64,000 nucleotides of DNA from CAXBGS01 sp963975425 (GCA_963975425.1 CAXBGS010000012.1:158182-222181); one strand, 5' to 3'; shown: positions 10,168 to 19,581, counted from the stretch's first letter. Numbers and translations: made by a program. Notes: a model not told the origin generated them from the letters alone.

Positions 10168-10595
10168 AAAAGGGGAAAGGGGCAATCCTGTTCGGGTAGA
10201 GATTTGCGCGATGAATTTCCATTGAATTTGGCACGGCTTTTGCGCTCGCAAGTGAATGACACCGGAGCCTGCCAAGTTGTCATCGCCAATGGTTCTCGAC
10301 CGTGCAAACGCCACCACGCAAACCCAAATCCCTGCCGAAGAGACGAAAGCTCGTCTCGCCACAAGCTGACGATAAAAAGCCCCAATGTGCTGACCTCGGG
10401 AAAGACTCCCAGGATGCCCCTAAGGTTCAAAGCCAATACATTCAAGGACTGAAATACTTCGACATGCTGCTCCCTTTGCTGGAGCGTCTTCATCGCGAAA
10501 AATGCGAGCGAGACAAAGCGAGTAATCGTGAGTTGCACTTCGACAAGTACTGCATGCTCGTGCTGCTCTATCTGTTTAACCCGACCGTCTCCAGG
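10168..10595 (+). mobile_element. Truncated IS4-family copy (5' part only)
   Basis: This matches the first 420-odd bases of the element at 4269, beginning with the same A/G-rich terminal repeat and GGGGCAATCCTGTTCGG. It includes the start of the transposase (MQTPPRKPKSL at 10302 compared with MQTPSRKPKSP at 4403). Similarity ends abruptly after the codons for NPTVS, at CTCCAG (10589-10594). The two copies differ at scattered positions, so this is not a fresh duplicate. The two copies flank the surface-protein gene in the same orientation. Confidence 0.85.
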
Positions 10596-10681
10596 CGCCG
10601 AGTGTTCGCAATACCAAGCCACTCACGAGAGCGTCCGGCTTAGGAAAGCAACATCGCCAATCGTTTCGTGGCAATCGATGC

Positions 10682-10766
10682 AGGCTGGAGTAAGCCGTGC
10701 GCAGTTCCGGCATGGACGACCGTTTGATTGCACTTTGCCGGAACTGCGCACGGCTTGTTCCAGCCT
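10682..10766. repeat. Long imperfect palindrome (31-bp arms, 23-base loop)
   Basis: The left arm at 10682-10712 and the right arm at 10736-10766 are reverse complements except for two positions. The core is GCCGTGCGCAGTTCCGGCA. In RNA or single-stranded DNA this would be a very stable hairpin. It has no T-tract, so it is not a typical terminator, and it resembles REP-type intergenic palindromes. No gene of 60 codons or more around it looks real. Confidence 0.75.
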
Positions 10767-11397
10767 ACAAATAAGCGGCTTACCGGCTTTGGTAAAACAA
10801 AGAGGAAGATTTTTTTGTAATCACTATCGCATCCGGTTGGCAAAGTCATTTTGAAAGCCTGCACGGTAACGGTTGACCGCAATCATCAGATCCACCTCTT
10901 TGGACTCACTCATTTCGTGCAGTGCCCTGTACTGAAAGCACTCGCCCGAGGTAACCATGCTGCCGATACCATTCATGATCGACGACACGCGGCAATCAAC
11001 GCCGATGCGTGCCCCTCACCCCACTTGCGGTCGCATGGTGACCGTCAGAATCATTTCGGAAAAGTACCGACAGAGCAATCATTAGCTGTGCAATACAGCA
11101 AACTTGCACTCAAACGATTTTTTTCCCGAACCGCGAGCCAGTCAGGCACGCATTTCCGATGCAATCGAAATACCTCGATCGCAACGTGAGACGTTCTGGC
11201 CTCATAGTTCCTTGCATCACTTGGGCGTGTCTTCAGAGCTTCGACGAGTGCATTCGGGAAACCGATCAGTCGATCCCCAGCGAAGCGTCTCTTACGCAAA
11301 GCCTTATCCGAACAAATCAGGGCCTTATCCGAACACTTATCCGAACACGCTGTCCTTCAAGATATGCTTGAAAGCCCTGGTTTTGGCGTAAGTCCAA

Positions 11398-11431
11398 GAA
11401 AAAAGACACTTTGCGACGATTCGCAAAGTGC
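11398..11431 (-). terminator. Rho-independent terminator after tRNA remnant
   Basis: On the minus strand a perfect 10-bp stem (CACTTTGCGA pairing with TCGCAAAGTG, four-base loop) is followed by a run of seven T. It sits 8 bases beyond the 3' end of the tRNA remnant, as expected for a native tRNA terminator. Confidence 0.8.
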
Positions 11432-11438
11432 CTTTGAG

Positions 11439-11486
11439 TGGAGGATAACGGACTTGAACCGATGACCTACGCGCTGCCAGCTAAAC
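11439..11486 (-). pseudogene. tRNA 3'-half remnant (possible integration scar)
   Basis: On the minus strand the sequence reads a D-arm-like AGCTGGCAGCGCG, then TAGGTCATCGGTTCAAGTCC, a T-loop with GGTTCAAGTCC, and an acceptor-like ATCCTCCA end. The expected 5' acceptor strand GGAGGAT and a normal anticodon arm are absent. The stem of the T-arm has one mismatch. With a terminator directly downstream this is best read as the damaged 3' end of a tRNA gene, such as one left by an integrative element. Amino-acid identity cannot be assigned. Confidence 0.55.
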
Positions 11487-12166
11487 ACGAACCAACGAAA
11501 AACGCGAGAATCCCAGTGTTCTAGCACGATCACTGTTCCAAGCTTTCCATCGATTGCACGCGGAAAGCCTACGTATCGTGCATCGTTTCGTGCACTTCAC
11601 TGGGAGTGGACAGTTGGAGAGCCAGAGCTGATATCGACCGCTCAGGGAGAATCCCGACTACGTCCCGAATGGAACTTAAAGACCCAATAATCATTGCTTT
11701 TGCGGCGTTTTGATGGTTCTGAGTTTCCGCCGCGCTCACTCAATCCGCCGCTTTGCTCCTCGTTTCGTGCATTGAAAAACGTGCATGATCGTAAGTCGGA
11801 CAGTTTGGTGATCCTCGGCCGAATTAAATGATTATCCGCGTCCCCTGCACCCCCCAGTGCGGACAAGCTCCCCAAGATCACGCGTATTTGCGGGGATTCA
11901 GGCATGTTTTCTCTCCAAGAATCGCACGCAGTCGCATCGTTTCGTGCGCGAAACGTGCACTTTTCCCGATTATGCCTTTCCGTTGGGCGTTCTGTCAGCA
12001 GCGAAGCTTGAAGTGCTCTCATGTCAAATGCTGACCTCTCTGAATGAGGTGTATTGCCGCACCCTTGGGCGTGGGGGATCACCTGCTACACTTGGAATTC
12101 TAGCTGAGTAAGGCAGTGAAAAACTCCTGCTAAGAATCTCGACCACTTTCAACCCGGGGCGGATAG
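11487..12166. other. Non-coding stretch with dispersed CGTTTCGTGC words
   Basis: I find no supportable gene here. The word CGTTTCGTGC(A) occurs at 11584, 11761 and 11938, each about 177 bases apart, with short inverted echoes (CGTGCA, GCGCGAAACG) beside it. The promoter of the following cassette must lie near 12000-12160. Confidence 0.4.
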
Positions 12167-13546
12167 TTGTCAGCAGGAACCGTCAAGTCATCAAGACTTA
12201 CCGAAAACTGCAGCATTCACGTGATTGAATGCGTGGAATTGCTTCTTCACGAGTGCCGTGGACAAGAGCACCTCTACTACGATTTGCTAGCGGAAAAGCA
12301 AGTGCAACTCGTGTACGATGATTGGGACGGGGGAGAGGTTTACTCCGCACTCAGATTGAATTGCGAGGAGCAGGCAAAAGAGCATTACTACGTGCAGTCT
12401 TCCGTTGTCCAACTTTTCCGTGATTATTTCGAGAAGGAATTGATACAGGTTGGTGTGAAGAAGCGTTCTGCGCCGATTTTAAGTGCAAGACTTGCCGGGG
12501 AATGTCTTGACGCCGCATACAAAGAACATTGGCCATCGATGTTCAGGGATTTTTGGGGTTATGGAGATATGGAGATTTCCGAGGGAATGCTGATCCCTGC
12601 TAAGTGGTTGGCTTATGATTTGTTGCGTGAACAACGCGAAATCGGGTTTCGTCGCGTTCGCATTGAGGATTACCTCGACAGACTATTCTACGTGAGATTG
12701 GCACCAGCATTGCCGTTCGAACTAACTCTCAGCCAACGGTTTGAGGGATGCCTGCGTGAGGTTACTCGTATTGACCGTGCCGTTGTATCCGTGGTTTGCA
12801 CGCCGGACGTCGACTTCGAGCAGCTACATACTCAATATGCGTTCGAATCGGATGATGACGGATTCTGGGGTGTGCGTCCACTCGACTCCTTTTTTTCAAG
12901 TGATGATTTGGTCGACGGTGTCACCGAAGCAATCAAAAGAGGTTCGAACATTGTTGTTTGCCCCGAGCTCTGTTGCGACGAGAGCGGTTGGCGTCTGATT
13001 CGGGAACGTCTTCAGCTCATCGCTGACTGGAGGATCGTGGTTGCGGGTTCTGCTCATGTTGATATGCCGGGCACTAACCAACGCGAGAATCGCCTGATGG
13101 TCTTTCTGGCAAGAGAGGATTACGCCAACGGAAGCCCACGGATTGATTCCATACAGCACTCGAAGTTCGGAGATTTTCGATTCAAACGGCCGGGTGACCG
13201 CGAGCCGCTCAGGGAGGCAATTAGCCGCAAACGCAAGTTAACGGCGTACGTGGTGGACGGTATCTTGGTTGCATTCCTAGTCTGCAAAGACATTCTCGAG
13301 CACAGCATTCTCGACGCGATCCGAGCTTTGGGGATTCGCGTGCTGGCAGTGAGTGCTATGTCACCAAAAATCGAAGAATTTCTTTGCCATTCCGAACATT
13401 TGGCTGTTACCGCGAACACCTTTTCAGTTGTTGCTGTGTCTTCCTCAGAGGGAGCGGCATCGGCAATTGTCGGAATGCCGTCGCGTCACCGTACTGTTCG
13501 GGATCAGAGCCCCGACGACGGATCGCGAGTCACATTATTCGACTGA
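12167..13546 (+). CDS. Nitrilase-superfamily-like protein, first gene of a three-gene cassette
   Basis: The 459-residue product has an N-terminal region of about 200 residues that I do not recognise, followed by a carbon-nitrogen-hydrolase-like fold. The candidate catalytic triad is Glu267 in VVCPELCCDE, Lys333 in HSKFGDF and Cys373 in FLVCKDILEH, in the right order and roughly the right spacing for nitrilases. A late VAVSSSEGAASAIVG segment fits the family's last strand. The start is a TTG preceded by GGGGCGGA; no earlier ATG is available. The protein could be an amidase, or a sensor that binds a small molecule with the fold. It heads a unidirectional cassette with the next two genes. Confidence 0.65.
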   Translation: MSAGTVKSSRLTENCSIHVIECVELLLHECRGQEHLYYDLLAEKQVQLVYDDWDGGEVYSALRLNCEEQAKEHYYVQSSVVQLFRDYFEKELIQVGVKKRSAPILSARLAGECLDAAYKEHWPSMFRDFWGYGDMEISEGMLIPAKWLAYDLLREQREIGFRRVRIEDYLDRLFYVRLAPALPFELTLSQRFEGCLREVTRIDRAVVSVVCTPDVDFEQLHTQYAFESDDDGFWGVRPLDSFFSSDDLVDGVTEAIKRGSNIVVCPELCCDESGWRLIRERLQLIADWRIVVAGSAHVDMPGTNQRENRLMVFLAREDYANGSPRIDSIQHSKFGDFRFKRPGDREPLREAISRKRKLTAYVVDGILVAFLVCKDILEHSILDAIRALGIRVLAVSAMSPKIEEFLCHSEHLAVTANTFSVVAVSSSEGAASAIVGMPSRHRTVRDQSPDDGSRVTLFD

Positions 13547-13647
13547 TTCATAACCCTCGAACAACATCATGCTTGACAATCCGAGACGCCCCCCCCATTG
13601 TAGTGTCTGATCCAGAAAAACACACGACGCATGGAAGCGAAGTAACA

Positions 13648-14583
13648 ATGAATACGGATAGTAAGAGTGAGTTCATCCGCATGCTGAAAGCGCCAGAAAA
13701 GCGTGGCTCTGCCGCACGACGTGCCGAGGACGATCCTAAAGTTTCGCTTCCTAGAGCAGCTTCACGATTGGCCTTCGCGATTGCTGATGGAGATCCATCC
13801 AGTGTCGAACAGAAACGAGCTTGGCATGATGGAGTCGAGGACAACAAGGATGCGCACCAGCTTCTTTCATGCATGATCGATTGCCTAGCAGCATGCTTCA
13901 CTTGCAAACAAGAAGTGCCGAAGTGGTTCTCCAGATGTTGGGATGATCTTCGGAAAAAGACTTCGGTGGGTGCGATTCATGACAGTATTCGATCTCGCAA
14001 TTTTGATTGTCTTGCAGAGGAGCTTACGACAATTGCATTTATGAGAATGGAGCTGCTTTTGTCACGGCTCAATTCATCGATTGAACACGGCAGTACTGAC
14101 GACAGTGTGGCCATTTGTGTTAAAGCGTTTTGCGAAACGTTTGACCGCATTGTCATGACCCGGGGTACTTGGCCAGCTGTGCAATCATTCATTAAGACGG
14201 ATCCCGAGGCGATCAGTCGCGTGAAGCAATATGGTCTTCGCAATGCTGGTGACGCACGAGCTGACGATGCTCTGACAGAAGTCTCGCTTTCAGAGCCACT
14301 TTTCAGCCGCGAACTTCTCGTACTATCAAGTCACAGGTTGATTGATTTGCGTTTGGAAGAAGGTGGGCTGGAAGTAAAATTGACCGCCAACGGTTGCGCC
14401 ACCACTAAAGAAGCCGTTGTAACTACCAGGCCGCAAAGCCCGTTCGTACCATCCGCAACATCCGCCTTGCAGAACGATTTCACCTTGGGTATCGCAGCAT
14501 TTTGGGTTCCGATTGGGCGCCCATCAAGTCGGGTGCAGACGAAGCTGACACCTGGTGACAGTCGGAGCAATGGGCCGTCTTGA
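13648..14583 (+). CDS. Unknown helical protein, second gene of the cassette
   Basis: This is a 311-residue protein starting at ATG 13648, preceded by GGAAGCGAAG. An upstream in-frame opening to 13384 is ignored because it runs into the previous gene. The sequence is mainly helical and Cys-containing in the first half (SCMIDCLAACFTCK), followed by a charged helical core and a Ser/Thr/Pro-rich tail. No signal peptide, membrane span or known catalytic motif is visible. Its stop codon overlaps the TTG start of the metallopeptidase gene, so the two are probably translated together. Function unknown; a linker or adaptor between the other two proteins is possible. Confidence 0.6.
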   Translation: MNTDSKSEFIRMLKAPEKRGSAARRAEDDPKVSLPRAASRLAFAIADGDPSSVEQKRAWHDGVEDNKDAHQLLSCMIDCLAACFTCKQEVPKWFSRCWDDLRKKTSVGAIHDSIRSRNFDCLAEELTTIAFMRMELLLSRLNSSIEHGSTDDSVAICVKAFCETFDRIVMTRGTWPAVQSFIKTDPEAISRVKQYGLRNAGDARADDALTEVSLSEPLFSRELLVLSSHRLIDLRLEEGGLEVKLTANGCATTKEAVVTTRPQSPFVPSATSALQNDFTLGIAAFWVPIGRPSSRVQTKLTPGDSRSNGPS

Positions 14584-17477
14584 CAGTGAATGTTCTGGAG
14601 GGCGACGCCTGCTCAGGCCGACTGCAGTATCTTCCGTTTGCATTGCTGCTAATCTATTTCGATAATCGGCATAGCTCGCGCACTTGCCATCGGAGCGAAG
14701 AAGAATCAAAGAAGGGATTACTTCGGGTTGTACAAAACGTTCGAGACGTGTGCTGTTTGCTTCGAGAGGAAGCCGATGCACGAGCGAGAATCAACTCTAC
14801 AGAAACGCTTCCTGAATTTTTCTATCAAGTTCTCCCACTTGTCGTTTTCGGCGAATCTGACGATGTGTGTCTTGTTCCGGTCGAACTCGAATCTATTCCC
14901 AAGATTGCCGCAAAGCTGCCCGAAGCGACAAGACTATCGGTGCTATTCCAGCCTGAATTGGATTCCCGAGAAAAAGCAATCCGTGCTTCAGGATCAATTG
15001 CCGTCAGTTCATTAGACTTCTGCTCGCCATCATCAGACATTGAAGACTTCAGTCTGAATTGCGGTACGGAATCTTTCTCATCATGCATAATTTCTCACCT
15101 CTCACTAAATGCCCATACTGAGATTGGTCATGGTGGACGCCTTCTTGAGGCAACAATTGAATGCATCGCGCGGACGATTCCTCCGACAGATTCAGCGCAA
15201 CGATTCCGCTTTATGGTATTCGACTCCCAGGGCTCGGATGACATCGTTCTATTCATTTTGACAAACGATCCAGAAGAGGCATTTGGTGCAGTAGAAAGGT
15301 GTAGAACACTTCGTGTCTGCGACGTTTTCGATCACGCTAGTCCCAGCGTAGCAACACTTGGAGACCGAATCTGTGACGAAAGATTTGGAAAGCTTCATTC
15401 GATGATAGGATTTACAACTGATGCGTCGAACCATCTATTTGCATCCACACATTCGTCGTGGGCCGTTCCATATAAGGCGATATTGGATCCGTCTGTCGAA
15501 GTCCATGGCTCTCTTAGAGGAAGGTTTGTTGTCAACATAAGCCCAGGTCACTTGCATGAAGTGAATCAACTTTTGAGTGAAGTAAAAAGCGTAAGCGTAC
15601 CTCAAGGAATCCTTGAGCTAGGGCAAGGTGACCTGTCCATTGACATCGCCGAATCTGAGCTGAGTGAAAACGGACTAATCAAGGCGAGAAGATTTCTAGA
15701 TATCTTTCGCGACGTCTACTTCAAGATTACTGTTTCCGAACAATCGCAAGAGTCAGGGATCCTGAGACTGATGTCTCAATTGTCTTTGCCAACCAATGCT
15801 GTATCACACGAACATGAGAGTAGTGCCACGTCGGGACATCATTTCAACTGGGTCGAATGCCTCGAAAAAACTTCGTTAAACGCGAAAAGAAAGCTGTTGC
15901 GCGGTGAGGGGTATGATGACTGGTCAAGTTGCATTTCTGCCGATATCCCTAGCTCAATAGCTATTGGGATCGAACGGCTCGTCCGCGAATACTGTGAACT
16001 GCTGAGGGACTCCTCAAGCATGACCGAGGTTGTGGACCTCTATGAATCATTTGCTGCCGTAGGAGAATTCCTAAAGGATGTGCCACCGTCGTCAGGCTAT
16101 GAATCCGTAGTTCCAATGATCGAGCGATATGCAGAGGCACTTCAGTCAAGCTTGAGCGACCGAGTGTCCATCGCCACCGCCTCTCGTACGCTCCACGAAA
16201 AGCACCTTCATCTCCGAGGAGGGCTGACCAAATTCATGGGCGCGTTTGATGCTGTGATGAAATCTTCACTTGGCCTTTACCGAAGAGCCTACTGCGATGT
16301 AAACGAAGCGAATCCAGAACGCTTCGGTGGAATTTGCTCTACCGCTTTCCAGCAACCGATCGAAAGCATGAATGCTAAGCGGTTCTCCGGAAAAGAAGCG
16401 AACCGAAGATCCAGCCATCTTCTGCTAAACGTTCGATTGGACTTAGAACACTTGCTAAACCCTGAGCGAGTGTTGGTGTTTTTCCATGAGGTTGGTCACG
16501 CAATCTTCGAAGCTCAATTTGCAGCAGACGAGGTGGAGTTTGCTGATTTCTTTCAACGCAAATTCGCGGAAGTTGACTCGAAGCTGGAGGACGCGCGTCC
16601 TTTTAGTCACGAGTGCTATCACCGATCCATGGAAATTTACGCTGAGTTGCTCGTCCATGCCCTCGTATTTGGCTCCGACACCAACCTTTACTGCAGATAC
16701 TGGGTCGCCACTTTGCGAAAGTTGAGCCAAACAAAGGAAAGGAAACGGGTCCGTGGTGATGAGATATTGGAGAAGCTATACCAGATTTTTATGGTATGCA
16801 ATGCCGTAGAATTTCGGTCAAGTGGCGGCGATGATTTGCGATTGAGATGCAAATCTCCAAGGCGGTTTCGCAACGGACTTGCAAATGACGAGATTGTACA
16901 TTTGATGCTATGCAGATTTGCCAGTTTTACACGCTGGGCGTTGACCGCGTTGCTTCCAAGCAATACCAGTATCTTCCCAGAAGAAAGCCTCAGCGATCGA
17001 CGAACAAGTGAGTTCTTTGTTGAGCGTTACAAGCATGATTCGTACCTTGCGGAGTTATTCCTGGATACCGCATTGGACGCAGTTAGTCTCGCAAGAGCAC
17101 CTGTGGAACAGTTTGAGCAAGGTGGCTATACCGAGCAGCGTGTTAAGCTGCATAGCGAGGTGTCCAACGCTATTCGAGACGGACGTTTTTTCAGCCGAAA
17201 GGAATTCGCTATTGGCGCATCTGGTCGACCGCTCGATGCCTTGGATACCATTTCCGTCTTGCTGTACGAATACTTGCGTTGTCAATACGGCCAAGACCGC
17301 TCCGTGATTGGGGCGAAAAACTCCCAGCCTTACTACAAGAATGGCGGCTCTGCAGTGGTGCCAAGCGTCCCCTTTGCAACTCGATTCAAGAGTCAGATTG
17401 CCGTGTACAAGACGTTGTGGGATGTGGCAAGTCATATGAAAGCCAGAAGAGCCGAGAAACTTCTGAATGGCGGATAG
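14580..17477 (+). CDS. Large HEVGH metallopeptidase-like protein, third gene of the cassette
   Basis: The 965-residue protein has a zincin motif, His636-Glu-Val-Gly-His640 in VLVFFHEVGHAIFE, with a plausible third zinc ligand at Glu689 in IYAELLVHAL. This resembles gluzincin peptidases of the M3-like kind. The first 500 residues are an uncharacterised, possibly sensory region. There is no signal peptide or membrane span, so it should be cytoplasmic. The first codon is TTG within TTGA at the end of the upstream gene; GTG at 14586 is an alternative. A stand-alone toxin, a defence effector peptidase or a processing enzyme would all fit. Confidence 0.7.
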   Translation: MTVNVLEGDACSGRLQYLPFALLLIYFDNRHSSRTCHRSEEESKKGLLRVVQNVRDVCCLLREEADARARINSTETLPEFFYQVLPLVVFGESDDVCLVPVELESIPKIAAKLPEATRLSVLFQPELDSREKAIRASGSIAVSSLDFCSPSSDIEDFSLNCGTESFSSCIISHLSLNAHTEIGHGGRLLEATIECIARTIPPTDSAQRFRFMVFDSQGSDDIVLFILTNDPEEAFGAVERCRTLRVCDVFDHASPSVATLGDRICDERFGKLHSMIGFTTDASNHLFASTHSSWAVPYKAILDPSVEVHGSLRGRFVVNISPGHLHEVNQLLSEVKSVSVPQGILELGQGDLSIDIAESELSENGLIKARRFLDIFRDVYFKITVSEQSQESGILRLMSQLSLPTNAVSHEHESSATSGHHFNWVECLEKTSLNAKRKLLRGEGYDDWSSCISADIPSSIAIGIERLVREYCELLRDSSSMTEVVDLYESFAAVGEFLKDVPPSSGYESVVPMIERYAEALQSSLSDRVSIATASRTLHEKHLHLRGGLTKFMGAFDAVMKSSLGLYRRAYCDVNEANPERFGGICSTAFQQPIESMNAKRFSGKEANRRSSHLLLNVRLDLEHLLNPERVLVFFHEVGHAIFEAQFAADEVEFADFFQRKFAEVDSKLEDARPFSHECYHRSMEIYAELLVHALVFGSDTNLYCRYWVATLRKLSQTKERKRVRGDEILEKLYQIFMVCNAVEFRSSGGDDLRLRCKSPRRFRNGLANDEIVHLMLCRFASFTRWALTALLPSNTSIFPEESLSDRRTSEFFVERYKHDSYLAELFLDTALDAVSLARAPVEQFEQGGYTEQRVKLHSEVSNAIRDGRFFSRKEFAIGASGRPLDALDTISVLLYEYLRCQYGQDRSVIGAKNSQPYYKNGGSAVVPSVPFATRFKSQIAVYKTLWDVASHMKARRAEKLLNGG

Positions 17478-17551
17478 AGACATCAAGCGTCCTCTCTCCC
17501 AGTGTATTTCATGACTGGGAATTGTGAGACGAACTTGATGTGAACTCAGCG

Positions 17552-17750
17552 TGTGCTGCCTCTCTTGAAATTGGAAATCTACCTTCGGTGAGTTATTTTC
17601 ACCATTGGAGGATTTACCATGACACGAAAACGACGCTCTTTCTCGGCTGCTGACAAGGCGGCCGCCGTTCGCAAACACCTGGTCGACAAGATTCCCGTCT
17701 CCCAAATCGCTGATCAGATGCAGGTCCAGCCGACGCTGATCCACAACTAG
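17552..17750 (+). mobile_element. IS3-family left end with orfA fragment
   Basis: The left end TGTGCTGCCTCTCTTG, a leader with GGTGAGTTATTTTCACC and GGAGGATT, and an orfA start (ATG 17619, MTRKRRSFSAADK to QPTLIHN) match the elements ending at 40962 and 44959. The orfA stops after about 43 codons, exactly where the IS630-type element begins, consistent with that element's insertion at a TA. Confidence 0.8.
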
Positions 17751-17834
17751 TGCCGCAGGAACCAATTGGTATTGCTTGGAATCGGTGAGTTGAGCAAGCT
17801 GTTCACTCTCACCAACTTCACCGGAGGATAAGCG

Positions 17835-18802
17835 ATGCCAGGGAAGGCAGCAAAGGTCATTGTGACCGAAAAACAGCAGGCGATTCTTCAGACATTTGCA
17901 AAATCCAGGTCGGCAAGCGTTGCGCTCGCCCAACGCAGCAAGATCATTCTTCTCGCGTTCGACGGCCACAACAACGAAGAGATCGAGGATCGGCTTGGTT
18001 TGCAGCACGATGCCGTCGGCCGTTGGCGTCGAAGGTGGCGTGACAACTGGGAGCGGTTGATCGATATCGAGTGCAGCCAAGAGAGACATGTCCTTGAAGC
18101 CGAGATTATAACGCTGTTATCCGACCGCAAACGGAGTGGACGTCCACCACGCATGACTGCGGAACAACAGGCCGCGGTCTTCAAGACGGCCTGTGAAGAT
18201 CCCAAAAAAACAAACGACCGATTGCCAGATGGAGCGGAAGCGAGCTCCGTCTGCACTTGATGACGGAGAAGGTCCTCGAGTCGATCAGTGGTCGCTGGAT
18301 TAACAAACTTCTGCGGCGTGCCAAGATCAGGCCCCACAAGAACAAGTACTGGCTGACAAGCAAAGACAAAGCCGATCCTCTCTACGACCAACGCGTCGCA
18401 TCTGTTTGTCAAGCTTATGCAGAGGCGATCGAAGCCTATGAGCGGCACGGCATTCACACGATTTGCATCGACGAGCAAACCGGGATTCAAGCACTGCAGC
18501 GGATCGCGCCGGACCATCCCGTTTGCCCGGGAATGCCTGCCATGCGTGAATACGAATACACCCGCCATGGAACGCTCTGCTTGTTCGGCAACTTTGATGT
18601 TGCAACAGGTCAAGTCCTTTGTCCGATGATTCGCCAAACCCGTACCGAAATCGACTATCTCGAGAACTTGGAGAACCTCATCCTCCAGGATCCGAATGCA
18701 AGTTACCGAATCATCGCGGATAACCTGACAACACATTGCAGCGAGTCACTGGTTCGTTACGTTGCCGAGACCTGCGGAATCGTAACCGTACACCAGAACC
18801 GT
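17835..18802 (+). pseudogene. IS630-family transposase, frameshifted and 3'-truncated
   Basis: The first frame (17835 onward, MPGKAAKVIVTEKQQ) gives an N-terminal helix-turn-helix region with GLQHDAVGRWRRRW. After an A7 run at 18204-18210 the reading must move back one frame to give RPIARWSGSELRLHLMTEK and the rest. The DDE-type motifs TICIDEQTG and RIIADNLTTH are present. The A7 run could be a programmed slippage site, since some IS630-group elements use frameshifting, or it could be a mutation. The last catalytic residue is lost because an IS66 element starts at 18803, so the gene is dead either way. The element's 5' leader begins at about 17751. Confidence 0.82.
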
Positions 18803-18860
18803 TGTAGGCGCGTGGTTTAGGTTCGTGGGTTTTGACTTGTTTCCCGTATGGAGAAAACCC

Positions 18861-19187
18861 ATGACCCGATCCGAAACCGCCAAGCTCTGGGCGGAGCGTT
18901 TGCGACGATTCCAGCAGGCACAGATGACCGTCGCTCAGTTCTGTGCGGACGAAGGTGTTTCCCAGCCCTCGTTCTATAGTTGGAAGCGGAAGCTGCAATC
19001 GCCCCAAACCCAAAACGCTCTCACAACCGCTAGGTTCATGCCGGTCGCGTTTCAGGCAAAGCCCGAGCAACATCGCACGCCGGCAACCCACGCCAAGGCG
19101 ACCATCGAATTGCCAGGCGGCATCCGAATCCGCGTCGAAGTGCCCACCGAGAACCAACCGGCACCATTGGGACAGGTTCAACCATGA
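18861..19187 (+). CDS. tnpA: IS66 accessory protein TnpA
   Basis: This 108-residue protein starts at MTRSETAKLWAERL (18861), preferred over the longer frame from 18825 because it matches the family start. It has the helix-turn-helix of IS66 Orf1 proteins (FCADEGVSQPSFYSWKRKL). It overlaps tnpB by four bases (ATGA). Confidence 0.85.
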   Translation: MTRSETAKLWAERLRRFQQAQMTVAQFCADEGVSQPSFYSWKRKLQSPQTQNALTTARFMPVAFQAKPEQHRTPATHAKATIELPGGIRIRVEVPTENQPAPLGQVQP

Positions 19188-19537
19188 TCGGACTACCCGA
19201 TGGTACGCCGATCTACCTTTGCACCGAGCCGGTCGACTTTCGCAAAGGCTTTGACGGATTGACCGGCATCGTCACTGGTTCGCTCGGCCGGAGCGTCACC
19301 GATGGCTCGTTGTTCCTGTTCGTCAATCGAAAGCGAGACCGTATCAAAGCTCTGTGGTGGGAGACCGGCGGATTGACCTTGTGGTACAGGAGGCTTGAAC
19401 GGGGAACCGTCGAGTTGCCAAAACCACAACGTGATCAATCGCACATCACCATCGATTCGGTCGAGCTTGCGATGTGGATCGCCGGTGTTTCGCTCAGCTC
19501 GGCAAAGAAAAGAAGAAAGCGAATGAAAGTCGCTTAA
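19184..19537 (+). CDS. tnpB: IS66 accessory protein TnpB
   Basis: The 117-residue protein has the hallmark IS66 Orf2 sequence: LCTEPVDFRKGFDGL, then SLFLFVNRKRDRIKALWW and GLTLWYRRLERG. It is intact. The C-terminal tail AKKRRKRMKVA is basic. It is translationally coupled to tnpA. Confidence 0.92.
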   Translation: MIGLPDGTPIYLCTEPVDFRKGFDGLTGIVTGSLGRSVTDGSLFLFVNRKRDRIKALWWETGGLTLWYRRLERGTVELPKPQRDQSHITIDSVELAMWIAGVSLSSAKKRRKRMKVA

Positions 19538-19581
19538 AAACATCAAACACTTTTCATCCATGATGCGTACAATCACGCATC

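Noticed and set aside
9939..10622. 227-codon minus-strand frame over the truncated IS4
   Set aside because: It is the antisense of the IS4 transposase start, and the same antisense reading exists in the other copy. No family features.
11642..12082. 146-codon minus-strand frame before the cassette
   Set aside because: Low-complexity, no ribosome-binding site, and it overlaps the repeated CGTTTCGTGC words.
17055..18089. 344-codon minus-strand frame spanning the metallopeptidase end and IS630
   Set aside because: It crosses unrelated genes on the other strand and the IS3/IS630 junction, so it cannot be one gene.
17888..18736. 282-codon minus-strand frame
   Set aside because: Antisense of the IS630 transposase; no domain.
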